A DNA stretch of 64,000 nucleotides. It comes from Halorubrum sp. GN11_10-6_MGM. GTDB lineage: Archaea > Halobacteriota > Halobacteria > Halobacteriales > Haloferacaceae. Position 1 is the stretch's first letter. Each line of letters begins with the position of its first letter. Under the pieces are notes generated by a model. It made no database searches. It was given only the letters and a program-made list of their open reading frames with translations, and was not told where the DNA came from. Below, piece by piece: positions 9,416 through 17,344 of this stretch. Location of the stretch: contig NZ_SGUC01000009.1 of NCBI RefSeq assembly GCF_005435165.1, positions 32,176-96,175 on the forward strand. Direction: 5' to 3'. Position numbers and translations under genes: made by a program.

Positions 9416-9815
9416 TGTCGTGGTGGTGTGCGGTGTGGCATCTGGCGGGTTGTCGTGTCGGTCGCTGCGAACGCGGGACGGGTCGAATTCTCGTCTCGGG
9501 TACAGGTCTCCGCGGGTCGGAGACGCCCCCGTCGCCGGCGTTCGGCGGTGCGTCGCGTCGGTGAGGAAAGGGTAGTGTAGGGGGTTATACCCCTACAATG
9601 ATCGGCGCGACGGCTCCGGGAGCGCTCGCGAGCTCCGCGACCGTGGTGCGCCGTCGCATCTCGCTCGGAGCAACGCGGTCGGGGTATAAATTCCTGTCGG
9701 GGAACGGGACGCGCCTCGACCCGACGGACGCCGGCCGTTCGGGGACGGCGCCCGGACCGCTCTCTCGACCGCCCTCGCGGTCGCTCGGAGGGCGCTCCGG
9801 TCGGCGAGGGAGTCA
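9416..9815. other. 400-base gap upstream of ilvB with control elements
   Basis: This gap separates the ilvB start from the leuA 3' end. Read toward ilvB it holds a consensus-like TATA box (TTTATA on the minus strand, 9690-9685), then the inverted repeat at 9576-9597, then a nine-codon ORF (MPHRTPPRQ, 9441-9412). That ORF's stop overlaps the ilvB ATG. A longer arginine-rich frame spans the gap on the minus strand, but its composition marks it as non-coding. If the TTTATA box is used, the mRNA leader is about 245 bases, which is unusually long for a haloarchaeon. Confidence 0.5.
9576..9597. promoter_or_regulatory. Inverted repeat upstream of ilvB, candidate operator or leader hairpin
   Basis: Perfect 8-base arms TGTAGGGG (9576-9583) and CCCCTACA (9590-9597) flank the six bases GTTATA. 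On the minus strand the centre reads TATAAC, so it may itself be a TATA element wrapped in an operator. Alternatively it lies within a long ilvB leader transcribed from the TTTATA box at 9685-9690 and folds as a hairpin. Either way its place ahead of the branched-chain operon suggests a control role. Confidence 0.5.
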
Positions 9816-11037
9816 TCAGACCCGGACCTCCTCCTCGCGCGTGACGTCCGCCTCCTCGGCGAACCGCTCGACGTCGCCCGCGGTCACCTGCCGCTTGCCG
9901 GCGCCGTACTCCTTGACCCGCTTGGTTATCTTCCGGACCTCGGAGTCGGTCGGGTCGAAGCCGGCCTCCACTAGGTGCTTACGCACGCTGTGGGTGCCGG
10001 TGTGTTTGCCCAGCACGAACTCGCGCTCGGCGCCCACCATCTCCGGGGTCATCACGCCGGTCTCGAACGTGTCGGCGTTCTCGATGACACCGGCGGCGTG
10101 GATGCCCGACTCGTGGGCGAACGCGTTCCGCCCGGTGACGGGCTTGTTCGCCGGCACCGGGATGTCCGACGCCTCCTCGACGATCCGGGCCAGCTTGGTG
10201 ATCTGAGTCGTGTCGATGCCGGTGTCGACGCCGTACACCGACTCGACCGCCATCACGACCTCCTCGTAGGCGGCGTTGCCGGCGCGCTCGCCGATCCCGT
10301 TGACCGACACCTGCGCCTGCTCCGCGCCGTTCTCGAAGCCCATTATCGCGTTGGCCGCTGCCATGCCGAAGTCGTCGTGGGTGTGGACGTCGACGCGGGC
10401 GTCGGTCGCCTCGACCACGGCGTTCACCGTCTCGCCGAAGCTGGTCGGCATCCCGACGCCGCAGGTGTCGGGGATGTTGATCCAGTCGGTGCCGGCCTCG
10501 GAGACGGCCTCGACGATGTCGATCAGGTACTCCGGGTCCGTCCGGGTGGCGTCCATCGGCGAGAACATGCACTCGACGCCGGCGTCTTTTACCTGTTTGA
10601 CGGCGTCGACCGCGCGCCCCATCGCCTCCTCGCGGGTCGCGTGCATCGAATCCTCCAGCTGAACGTCGCTGGTGGAGACGAACACGTGGACCATCTCGAC
10701 GCCGGAGTCGATGGCGGCGTCGATGTCGCCCTCGACGACCCGCGCCAGCCCGCAGACGGTGGTGTCCGTCGCGGCGGCGATGTCGCTGACGGCCTCGAAC
10801 TCGGCGTCCGAGTTGACCGGGAACCCCGCCTCGATGACGTGGGTGTTCATGTCGTCCAGCGTCGCCGCTATGCGGCGTTTCTCGTCGTAGCTGAACGAAG
10901 TCCGTGGTGACTGTTCTCCGTCTCGCAGGGTCGTGTCGAAGATCCTGACAGGACCTATATCGACGTTAGAAGCTATTGTGCCCTGGAAGAACTCGATCCG
11001 CCGGGGTGTCCGACGAAGCCTCCGTGATGTCTGTCAT
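9816..11037 (-). CDS. leuA: 2-isopropylmalate synthase (or citramalate synthase), with a probable 5' frameshift
   Basis: LeuA joins acetyl-CoA to 2-ketoisovalerate, the first committed step to leucine; a citramalate synthase role is possible. The catalytic motif FDTTLRDGEQSP is encoded at 10940-10905, upstream of the first in-frame ATG (10850), so the gene must start earlier. The same frame continues upstream through RRIEFFQGTIAS to about 11003 but has no ATG, GTG or TTG before a TGA at 11036-11034. An ATG at 11037 in the neighbouring frame sits 28 bases after a TATA element. Omitting one base near the CCCC at 11003-11006 would join it to the leuA frame. Later motifs are HTHDDFGMA, NGIGERAGNA and HESGIHAAG. 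The C-terminal leucine-binding domain is absent (about 400 residues in all). Confidence 0.85.
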
Positions 11038-11060
11038 CGACTCACAGCAAGACGGTCGAA

Positions 11061-11070
11061 CACTTAACAG
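11061..11070 (-). promoter_or_regulatory. TATA-like promoter of leuA
   Basis: The minus strand reads CTGTTAAGTG here. Its centre is about 28 bases before the ATG at 11037, the normal spacing for a leaderless haloarchaeal transcript. This supports 11037 as the original leuA start codon. More AT-rich TATA-like patches lie upstream (CCTTAAGG near 11163-11170, GGTTATAC at 11171-11178, TTAATAAG at 11220-11227). The 237 bases between 11071 and 11307 hold no gene that I can see. Confidence 0.45.
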
Positions 11071-11307
11071 TTTGGACGATCGCAAAATCGGGGCGGACCG
11101 GCAGTTCGGACGCGACCGACCGGTGCTCGAAGAATCACACGACTGCGGTGGTGTCTATACACCTTAAGGAGGTTATACGCACACCGATGATCCGGCGGGT
11201 ATGCTGATTCGGAAGTGGGTTAATAAGTAGATTCGACGTTCGTTTCGTTCGGATCCGGGCCGGCGCGCGGTGCGTGCCAGCCACCCGCGCCGGGGGTCGC
11301 GGACGCT

Positions 11308-11352
11308 GCTACCGACCGAGAACGCTACCGACCGAGAACGCTACCGACCGAG
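11308..11352. repeat. Tandem repeat of a 16-base unit at the 3' end of the ABC ATPase gene
   Basis: Two exact copies of GCTACCGACCGAGAAC (11308-11323, 11324-11339) and a partial third copy (11340-11352) adjoin the stop codon of the ATPase gene. The unit contains the codons for the final Gly-Arg and the TAG, read on the minus strand. It looks like duplication of the gene's last codons into the downstream spacer. The unit length is not a multiple of three, so only the gene-proximal copy is coding. Confidence 0.8.
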
Positions 11353-12123
11353 CGCCGTCGTCACCTCGCGTCGGAGCGCGACCAGTTCGGGGTCCGCCCG
11401 CTCGCGGGGCCGGTCGATGTCGACGTCGACCACCGACGCCACCGATCCCGGCTGGCCGCCGAGGACGACCACGCGGTCCGCGAGGTAGACGGCCTCCTCG
11501 ACGTCGTGGGTGACGAGGACGACGGTGGTGTCCCGCGCCTCCCACACGTCGAGCAGGTGATCCTGCTGGTCCGCCTTCGTCAACCGGTCGAGCGCCGAGA
11601 ACGGCTCGTCGAGCAGCAGGACCGAGGGGTCGTACGCCAGCCCGCGAGCGAGCGCGACGCGCTGGGCCATCCCCCCGGAGAGCTCGTCGGGGTGGCTCTC
11701 GGCGAACCCGTCGAGCCCGATCGTCTCGATCAGGTCGTCGACGCGGTCGCGGGCCGCCGGGCTCTGCGGGTCGACGTCGGCCGGGAGCCCGACGGCGACG
11801 TTCTCTCGCACGTCCGCCCAGTCGAGCAGCCGCGGCTCCTGGAACACCATCCCGACGGCGTCGCTTCCCCCGTCGCGGACGTCCGTCCCGTCGACGGCGA
11901 CGCGCCCGTCGAACTCCGCTTCGAGCCCGGAGAGCACGCGCAACAGCGTGGACTTCCCGCAGCCGGAGGGGCCGACGACCGCGACGAACTCGCCGTCCGC
12001 GACCGCGAGGTCGACGCCGTCGAGCGCGACGGTGTCGTCGTACCGCTTCCGGAGGCCGTCGACCGCGAGGACGGGGTCCGCCGATTCGGTCGGCGTCGCG
12101 GGACCATCAGCGTCCGACGACAC
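11341..12123 (-). CDS. ABC transporter ATPase, nitrate/sulfonate/taurine type
   Basis: This 260-residue ATPase has Walker A GPSGCGKST near residue 52, the Q-loop VFQEPRLLDW typical of the SsuB/TauB/NrtD group, the signature LSGGMAQR, Walker B VLLLDEPF and the H-loop VTHDVEEA. It should power uptake through the permease encoded just upstream, whose 3' end it overlaps by 17 bases. The substrate cannot be fixed from sequence; sulfonates, taurine, nitrate or a thiamine precursor are the family options. The stop lies within a tandem repeat that duplicates the gene end. Confidence 0.9.
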   Translation of the reverse strand: MSSDADGPATPTESADPVLAVDGLRKRYDDTVALDGVDLAVADGEFVAVVGPSGCGKSTLLRVLSGLEAEFDGRVAVDGTDVRDGGSDAVGMVFQEPRLLDWADVRENVAVGLPADVDPQSPAARDRVDDLIETIGLDGFAESHPDELSGGMAQRVALARGLAYDPSVLLLDEPFSALDRLTKADQQDHLLDVWEARDTTVVLVTHDVEEAVYLADRVVVLGGQPGSVASVVDVDIDRPRERADPELVALRREVTTALGR

Positions 12124-12907
12124 GGTCTCTCACCTCCTTCACCGCGACGTCCGAACAGTTCCCGAGGAAGGCGAAAAGCAGGATCGAGCCGACGATGATG
12201 TCCGGCCGGGCGAGGGTCCGCCCGTCGCTGAGGAGGAACCCGATCCCCTGGCTCGCCGCGATCAGCTCGGCCGCGACGACGAACATCCACGCCAGCCCGA
12301 CGCCGCCGCGGATTCCCACGAGCAAGTCCGGGAGCGCGGCCGGGAACACGACCCGGCGCAGCGATTCGATGCGCCCGAGGTCGTACACCTCGGCGACCTC
12401 CAGCAGCTCCTCGTCGACGGCCGCGATCCCCGTCGAGAGGTTGAGGTACACCGGGAAGAACGCGCCGACGGCGATGAGCAGCACCTTCGCGGTCTCGCCG
12501 ATGCCGAACCAGAGGAGGAACAGCGGCACCCACGCCAGCGACGGGATGTTCTTCAGGCTCTGGAGCAGCGGGTCGAGCAGGTCGCTCGCCGTCCGCGAGA
12601 GCCCGGTGGCGGTCCCGAAGACGACACCGACCGCGATCCCGAGCCCCGCGCCGAGGACGACGCGCTGGAGCGTGATGGCGACGTGGCCCCACAGCTCGCC
12701 GGACGCGGCCAGCCCGTAGAGCGTCTCGGCGACGCGCAGCGGGGTCGGAAGCTGGTACGCCGCGATGACGCCGGTCGCGACGACGACGTGCCAGACGACG
12801 ACGAGGGCCGCCGGGACAACGAGTCCGAGCAGCGGTCGGAAACGGTCGATCGAGGGGGCCGCCACCGGCCCGATCGTCCGGGTCTCCGTCCCTGCGTCGG
12901 TCGCCAT
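12107..12907 (-). CDS. ABC transporter permease, SsuC/TauC-like
   Basis: A 266-residue integral membrane protein with about six hydrophobic segments. It carries the binding-protein-dependent permease region (ALQRVVLGAGLGIAVGVV, then SLAWVPLFLLWFGIGETAK) and the cytoplasmic EAA-like loop near LRRVVFPAALPDLLVGIRGG, which contacts the ATPase. It lies one base downstream of the binding-protein gene and overlaps the ATPase gene, so the three form one operon: binding protein, permease, ATPase. Confidence 0.9.
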   Translation of the reverse strand: MATDAGTETRTIGPVAAPSIDRFRPLLGLVVPAALVVVWHVVVATGVIAAYQLPTPLRVAETLYGLAASGELWGHVAITLQRVVLGAGLGIAVGVVFGTATGLSRTASDLLDPLLQSLKNIPSLAWVPLFLLWFGIGETAKVLLIAVGAFFPVYLNLSTGIAAVDEELLEVAEVYDLGRIESLRRVVFPAALPDLLVGIRGGVGLAWMFVVAAELIAASQGIGFLLSDGRTLARPDIIVGSILLFAFLGNCSDVAVKEVRDRVVGR

Positions 12908-12908
12908 C

Positions 12909-13892
12909 TCAGACGACCTCCCCCGCGAACTCGGCGTCGATCAGCTCGTCGACGTGTCCGGCGGGGTCGGCGTCGTCGGTGACGAGCCCCTCGCGTTCGA
13001 GGATCGGCGAGAGGTCGGTGAGCAGCTCCCGGTGCGGCTCGCCCGGGATCGGCTGCGAGAGGTCGTTCCGTTGGGTGAACACGCGCTCCGCGACCGGCCC
13101 CGACATCTCGGAGGCGTCCGCGAGGATCCCCGCCGTCGCCTCGGGGTTCTCGACGGCCCACTGGCGGCCGCGCTCGTAGGCTTCGATCACGCGGCGGGCG
13201 TCCTCGGTGTGGTCCGCGAGGAAGCCGTCGAGGAAGTTCAGGAACCCGTAGGTGTTGTACCGGGGCTCGCGGAAGAACAGCTCCGCTCCGTCGTGTTCGA
13301 GCTCCAGCTCCGCCATGTGGGGGTCGAGCCCCGCCCACGCGTCGACGTCGCCGCGGACCAGCGCGGACTGCCCCTCCGGGTGCTGGAGGTTGATCACCTC
13401 GACGTCCTCCTCGCCCAGCCCGGCGTCGTCGAGCGCCTGAAGCAGGAAGAAGTACGGGTCGGTCCCGCGGGTGGCGGCGACCCGCTGCCCCTCCAAGTCC
13501 GCGACCGACTCGATGCCGGTCTCTTCGAAGGTAACGAGCGCGGTCCACTCGGGTTCGGAGTAGATGTACGGCGTCGTGATCGGTACGCCGTTCGTGCGGG
13601 CCATCAGCGCCGCGATGCCAGCGGTCGAGGAGACGTCGGCCTCGCCGCTCTGCGCGTACTCGTTCGCCTGATTGCTCCCGAGGCTCAGCACCCACTCGAC
13701 GTCGGTGCCGGTGTCCGCGAACGCTTCTTCGAGCCAGCCTTTCTCGCGTAACACGAGGCTGACCGGGTTGTAGTACGCGTAATCCACCGTCACCGTCTCG
13801 AGTCCGTCGCCGCCTCCGCCCCCGACGCACCCGGCGACGAGCGAGCCGCCGATCGCCGCGCCGGTACCGCGCAGGAACTGTCTTCGCTTCAT
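12909..13892 (-). CDS. ABC transporter substrate-binding lipoprotein, SsuA/NMT1-like
   Basis: The ATG at 13892 gives MKRRQFLRGTGAAIGGSLVAG, a twin-arginine-type signal with a lipobox (LVAGC), as haloarchaeal lipoproteins have. The 327-residue body matches NMT1/THI5-like binding proteins: YYNPVSLVLREKGWLEEAF, then SGEADVSSTAGIAALMA, VATRGTDPYFFLLQAL and LVRGDVDAWAGLDPHMAEL. An upstream in-frame ATG at 13916 would put eight residues before the signal and is less likely. The ligand is probably an organic anion such as an alkanesulfonate, by family only. It leads the transporter operon. Confidence 0.9.
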   Translation of the reverse strand: MKRRQFLRGTGAAIGGSLVAGCVGGGGGDGLETVTVDYAYYNPVSLVLREKGWLEEAFADTGTDVEWVLSLGSNQANEYAQSGEADVSSTAGIAALMARTNGVPITTPYIYSEPEWTALVTFEETGIESVADLEGQRVAATRGTDPYFFLLQALDDAGLGEEDVEVINLQHPEGQSALVRGDVDAWAGLDPHMAELELEHDGAELFFREPRYNTYGFLNFLDGFLADHTEDARRVIEAYERGRQWAVENPEATAGILADASEMSGPVAERVFTQRNDLSQPIPGEPHRELLTDLSPILEREGLVTDDADPAGHVDELIDAEFAGEVV

Positions 13893-13947
13893 CGTGACTC
13901 CGCCTACCGGTCCCACTCATAAGGTGATATGGCTATGGAGAATATTC

Positions 13948-13973
13948 AACTACGGCCATGATGCTTTGTAGTT
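13948..13973. promoter_or_regulatory. Inverted repeat in the ABC transporter promoter region
   Basis: AACTAC at 13948-13953 and GTAGTT at 13968-13973 form matching arms with 14 bases between them, in an AT-rich patch 56-81 bases before the binding-protein ATG. ATTAAATAAC on the minus strand at 13972-13981 overlaps one arm and resembles a TATA box. This is a plausible site for substrate-responsive control, though six-base arms can arise by chance. The rest of the spacer (13982-14191) holds nothing I can recognise. Confidence 0.3.
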
Positions 13974-14191
13974 ATTTAATTTCGGTAGTGTAACTGGATC
14001 ACACGGAGTGAGACCGGCGGGACGCGGCCCCTGACGGCCGATCGAGCGCTCTCGATCCGATCCGGTTCACCGGGGAAGGCGTTCGGGTCGCGTTCCGTAT
14101 ACCGGATCATGCTGCTGGTTGTCCGGCGCGACTCCCACGTCGAGGCCGGAGTCGGGTCGGACCGCGGGCTCTCGGTGGTCCGAGTCCGCGG

Positions 14192-14470
14192 CTACATCCC
14201 CATGTCCGCCGCGGCGTCCGGCACCGGAAGGTCGGGGACGTCGACGCCGAGCAGCTCCGCGGCGTGGTCGAGCGCCATGTCGAACCCGTAGTACCGTTCG
14301 AGTTCGTCGCCCTCGGGGCCGGTACGGACTTTCAGCATCGCGTACCCCTCGGCGTTCTGCGCGACGGTCGCCTCGCGGCCGTCCCGCGAGAAGGTGAGCA
14401 GGCGCTCGCCGTCGGTCTCTTCGTAGCGCGCCGCGACCCCGTTCGCCGACGCGGTCTCGGTGTCGGTCAT
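14192..14470 (-). CDS. Conserved haloarchaeal protein of unknown function
   Basis: A 92-residue soluble acidic protein. It has a regular core (GVAARYEETDGERLLTFSRD, then ATVAQNAEGYAMLKVRTG and ERYYGFDMALDHAAELLGV) that suggests one small alpha/beta domain with five or six beta strands. There are no cysteines or obvious catalytic residues. It follows the CMD-family gene on the same strand after 73 bases and may share its transcript. I cannot assign a function. Confidence 0.7.
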   Translation of the reverse strand: MTDTETASANGVAARYEETDGERLLTFSRDGREATVAQNAEGYAMLKVRTGPEGDELERYYGFDMALDHAAELLGVDVPDLPVPDAAADMGM

Positions 14471-14543
14471 ACGCGTCGTACGGGCCGCCCCCTGTCGAAC
14501 CTGTCGGTCGTCGGGGCGAGTCGGCGGGCGGTCGACCGCCCCG

Positions 14544-15086
14544 CTACCGCGGGTCCCAGCCGTGGAACTCGGTCCCCGACTCCAGTTCGAGATCGAACGC
14601 GTCGATCATCCCGCCGAGCGCGTCGTACCCCTCGGCCGCCGCGGCGATGCCGACGATCGTTTCGTCGTCGTACAGCGCCGAGATCTCGTCGTGTGCGACC
14701 GCGTCGACCTCGCCGCGGACGACCGCGAGCGCGTACTCGATCAGGGTCGTCTCGTCGTCGCCGAAGGGGGCGGTGTCGCCGCGTCCGAGCGCCGCGATCT
14801 CGTCGTCGTCGACCCCGACGCCGCGGGCGATGTTGACGTGCTGGTGCCACTCGTAGCGGTTGGTGACCTCGCTCGCGACCGCCAGAATGACGAGCTCGCG
14901 CTCCCGATCGGTGAGGCCGCTATCGGTCCACAGCGAGCCGAGGAACGACCGGAGCCCCGCCAGCACCTCCGGGTTGTTGCCGATCGACTGGTACACGTGG
15001 AGCGGTTTCCCCTGAAGCGACGACTCCAGGAGGTCCTCGTACTCGTCCGGCACGTCCGCCGCCTCGGCGTAGGGAACGCGGGCCAT
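14544..15086 (-). CDS. Carboxymuconolactone decarboxylase-family protein without the CxxC motif
   Basis: The product has 180 residues from the ATG at 15086 (MARVPYAEAADVPDEYEDLL). The upstream in-frame ATG at 15125 adds an unusual, non-acidic stretch. The fold signature is LTDRERELVILAVASEVTNRYEWHQHVNIARGVGVDDDEI. Where AhpD-like peroxidase relatives have CxxxxxxH with a CxxC, this protein has EWHQH and no cysteine at all. It is therefore not an AhpD-type thiol peroxidase and belongs to the large non-thiol branch with unknown substrates. It points away from menA, with a 150-base divergent spacer. Confidence 0.82.
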   Translation of the reverse strand: MARVPYAEAADVPDEYEDLLESSLQGKPLHVYQSIGNNPEVLAGLRSFLGSLWTDSGLTDRERELVILAVASEVTNRYEWHQHVNIARGVGVDDDEIAALGRGDTAPFGDDETTLIEYALAVVRGEVDAVAHDEISALYDDETIVGIAAAAEGYDALGGMIDAFDLELESGTEFHGWDPR

Positions 15087-15236
15087 GGCGAGCGGTCGCG
15101 CCGGCGCGGCATAGATGTACGCCACTCGGTATCGTTCGCCGCGATCGGTGTCCCGACAGACCGGACGGGAACCGCGCGTCGTCGCCGACGATCCGCGATG
15201 GCAACCTTAAGGGACGCCACGCACCAACTGGAGGCA

Positions 15237-16166
15237 ATGAGTACCGAGGTGACCCGCCGGCGGGCGTGGGTGATCGCCGCCCGCCCCCAGACGCTCCCGG
15301 CCGCGGCCGCGCCGGTGATCGTCGGCGTCGGACTGGCGCTCGCCGACGGCGTGTTCGCACCGCTGCCCGCGCTCGCGGCGCTCGTCGGTGCGGCGCTGAT
15401 CCAAGTCGGCACGAACTTCGCGAACGACTACTACGACGCGATTCAGGGCGCCGACACCGACGACCGCGAGGGGTTCACCCGGGTCGTCGCCAGCGGCCTC
15501 ATCGAGCCCGCCGAGGTGAAGCGAGCCATGTGGCTCACCTTCGCGGCCGCGATCCTGGTGGGAACCTACCTCGTCGCCGTCGGCGGCGTTCCGATCCTCG
15601 TCGTCGGCCTCGCCTCCGTCGCGGCCGGGATCGCCTACACCGGCGGCCCGTACCCCCTCGGCTACCACGGGCTCGGCGACCTCTTCGTGTTCGCCTTCTT
15701 CGGCGTGATCGCCGTGACGGGGACCTACTACGTCCAGGCCGCCGCGCTCCTCTCCGGGTGGTTCCCGTTGGGCGTCCCCGACGGGACCGTCACGCTCGCG
15801 GCGGTCGTCGCGAGCCTCCCGATCGCCGCGCTCTCGACGAACATCCTCGTCGTCAACAACCTCCGCGACCGCGAGGAGGACGCCTCGACCGGCAAGCGCA
15901 CGCTCGCCGTCCGGTTCGGCTACCGGTTCGCGCGCGCCGAGTACCTCGCGATGCTCGCCCTCGCGTACCTCGCCCCGCTCTGGTTCGTCGCCCGCGGCGG
16001 CGGGATCGCGGCGCTGCTCCCGCTCGTCACCCTCCCGCTGGCCGCCGCCGTCGCCCGGACCGTCTTGACCGAGACGTCGGGCGAGGCGCTCAACCCCGCG
16101 CTCGAATCGACCGGCAAACTCCTCGCGGCGTACGCCGTCGCGTTCGCCGTCGGGCTGGCGGCGTGA
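15237..16166 (+). CDS. menA: 1,4-dihydroxy-2-naphthoate octaprenyltransferase
   Basis: MenA attaches the isoprenoid tail to dihydroxynaphthoate in menaquinone synthesis, in the membrane. The 309-residue UbiA-family protein has about eight to nine hydrophobic helices. Its two prenyl-diphosphate motifs are NDYYDAIQGAD (63-73) and NNLRDREED (207-215). WVIAARPQTLPAAAAPV near the N-terminus is typical of MenA rather than other UbiA enzymes. I choose the ATG at 15237: ACCTTAAGG about 27-35 bases upstream is a TATA box that would make the mRNA leaderless there, which excludes the ATG at 15199. The stop overlaps the menC GTG. Confidence 0.93.
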   Translation: MSTEVTRRRAWVIAARPQTLPAAAAPVIVGVGLALADGVFAPLPALAALVGAALIQVGTNFANDYYDAIQGADTDDREGFTRVVASGLIEPAEVKRAMWLTFAAAILVGTYLVAVGGVPILVVGLASVAAGIAYTGGPYPLGYHGLGDLFVFAFFGVIAVTGTYYVQAAALLSGWFPLGVPDGTVTLAAVVASLPIAALSTNILVVNNLRDREEDASTGKRTLAVRFGYRFARAEYLAMLALAYLAPLWFVARGGGIAALLPLVTLPLAAAVARTVLTETSGEALNPALESTGKLLAAYAVAFAVGLAA

Positions 16167-17317
16167 CCGACGAGGACCCTCGCGGCGGCGGTTCGGTCCG
16201 CGCGGTGCGACACCGATCGTTCGCCCTCGAGCTGGTCCGCCCGCTCGGCACCGCGCGCGGCGACATCGGCCGCCGAGAGGGGTTCCTGATTGCGGTGGAC
16301 CGCGAGAGCGACGGGGCCGGCGCGGTCGGCCTCGGCGAGGCGACGCCGCTCCCGGGGTGGACGGAGTCGCACGAGGCCTGCGCGACGGCGCTGGAGGGGC
16401 TCCCCGAGCGGAGCCGACCAGAGTCGCTCCGAGAGGCGTTGGACGCCGGCTCGACGCCGGCCGCGCGGCACGGGGTCGCCCTCGCGCTCGCCGACGCCGC
16501 CGCCCGCGACGACGGGGAGCGCCTCGCGGATCGGCTTGCCGGCGGCGTCGGCGAGGCGAGACGAGCCGTCGACGCGACTCCCGCGGCGTCGGTCCCGGTC
16601 AACGCGACCGTCGGGGACGGCGACCCGGACGAGACCGCCGCCGAGGCGAGGCGAGCCGTCGACGAGGGGTTCGGCTGCCTGAAGCTGAAGGTCGGCGCGC
16701 GCGGCGTCGACGCCGACGTCGAGCGCGTCCGCGCGGTCCGCGAGGCGGTCGGGGACGCCGCCGCGCTCCGCGCCGACGCGAACGGCGCGTGGGACCGAGA
16801 GACGGCGCGGCGCGCGCTCGACGCGCTGGCCCCGTTCGACCTCGCGTACGTCGAGCAGCCGCTCCCGGCGGGCGACCTCGACGGGCTGGCGGCCATCCGC
16901 CGAGGCGACGGGAGCGAGGACACCGACGGCGCCGGCGACGAGGTCCCGGTCGCCGTCGACGAGTCGGTCGCGGCGCACGGGATCGGCGCGGTGTTGGACG
17001 CGGGCGCCGCCGACGCGGTGGTCCTCAAACCCATGGCGCTCGGCGGGCCCGACCGGGCGCTGGCGGCCGCGCTGCGGGCGCGGTCGGCCGGCGTCGAGCC
17101 GGTCGTTACGACCACGATCGACGCGGTCGTCGCGCGGACGGCCGCCGTCCACGTCGCGGCCGCGATCCCCGACGTGGCCCCCTGCGGGCTGGCCACCGGA
17201 TCGCTGCTCGCCGAGGACCTCGCGCCCGACCCCTGTCCGGTCGCCGACGGGCGGATAGCGGTCCCGTCCGGCCCGGGACTCGCGGGCGGCGCGTTCGACG
17301 AGCTGCGTCGGTCGTGA
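16163..17317 (+). CDS. menC: o-Succinylbenzoate synthase
   Basis: MenC dehydrates SHCHC to o-succinylbenzoate in menaquinone synthesis. The enzyme is of the enolase superfamily, 384 residues here. Catalytic landmarks are the lysine pair in CLKLKVG near residue 174, the metal ligands in RADANGAWD, YVEQPL and AVDESVA, and the second lysine in VVLKPMALGG. The GTG start at 16163 overlaps the menA stop (GTGA), giving coupled expression. An acidic insertion between EQPL and AVDES (RRGDGSEDTDGAGDEV) is a halophilic loop. A muconate cycloisomerase or Ala-Glu epimerase would share these residues, but menA next door settles it. Confidence 0.92.
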   Translation: MTDEDPRGGGSVRAVRHRSFALELVRPLGTARGDIGRREGFLIAVDRESDGAGAVGLGEATPLPGWTESHEACATALEGLPERSRPESLREALDAGSTPAARHGVALALADAAARDDGERLADRLAGGVGEARRAVDATPAASVPVNATVGDGDPDETAAEARRAVDEGFGCLKLKVGARGVDADVERVRAVREAVGDAAALRADANGAWDRETARRALDALAPFDLAYVEQPLPAGDLDGLAAIRRGDGSEDTDGAGDEVPVAVDESVAAHGIGAVLDAGAADAVVLKPMALGGPDRALAAALRARSAGVEPVVTTTIDAVVARTAAVHVAAAIPDVAPCGLATGSLLAEDLAPDPCPVADGRIAVPSGPGLAGGAFDELRRS

Positions 17318-17344
17318 ACGGTCGGCGGGTTTGCTGTCGAGAGG

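Noticed and set aside
9816..10850. leuA starting at the ATG at 10850 (344 residues)
   Set aside because: It would lack FDTTLRDGEQSP, which forms the metal and substrate site of all HMGL-type synthases. The same frame encodes that motif directly upstream.
15266..16162. Long plus-strand frame running into menC
   Set aside because: The part before 16163 is the out-of-frame shadow of menA. MenC motifs begin only after the GTG at 16163.
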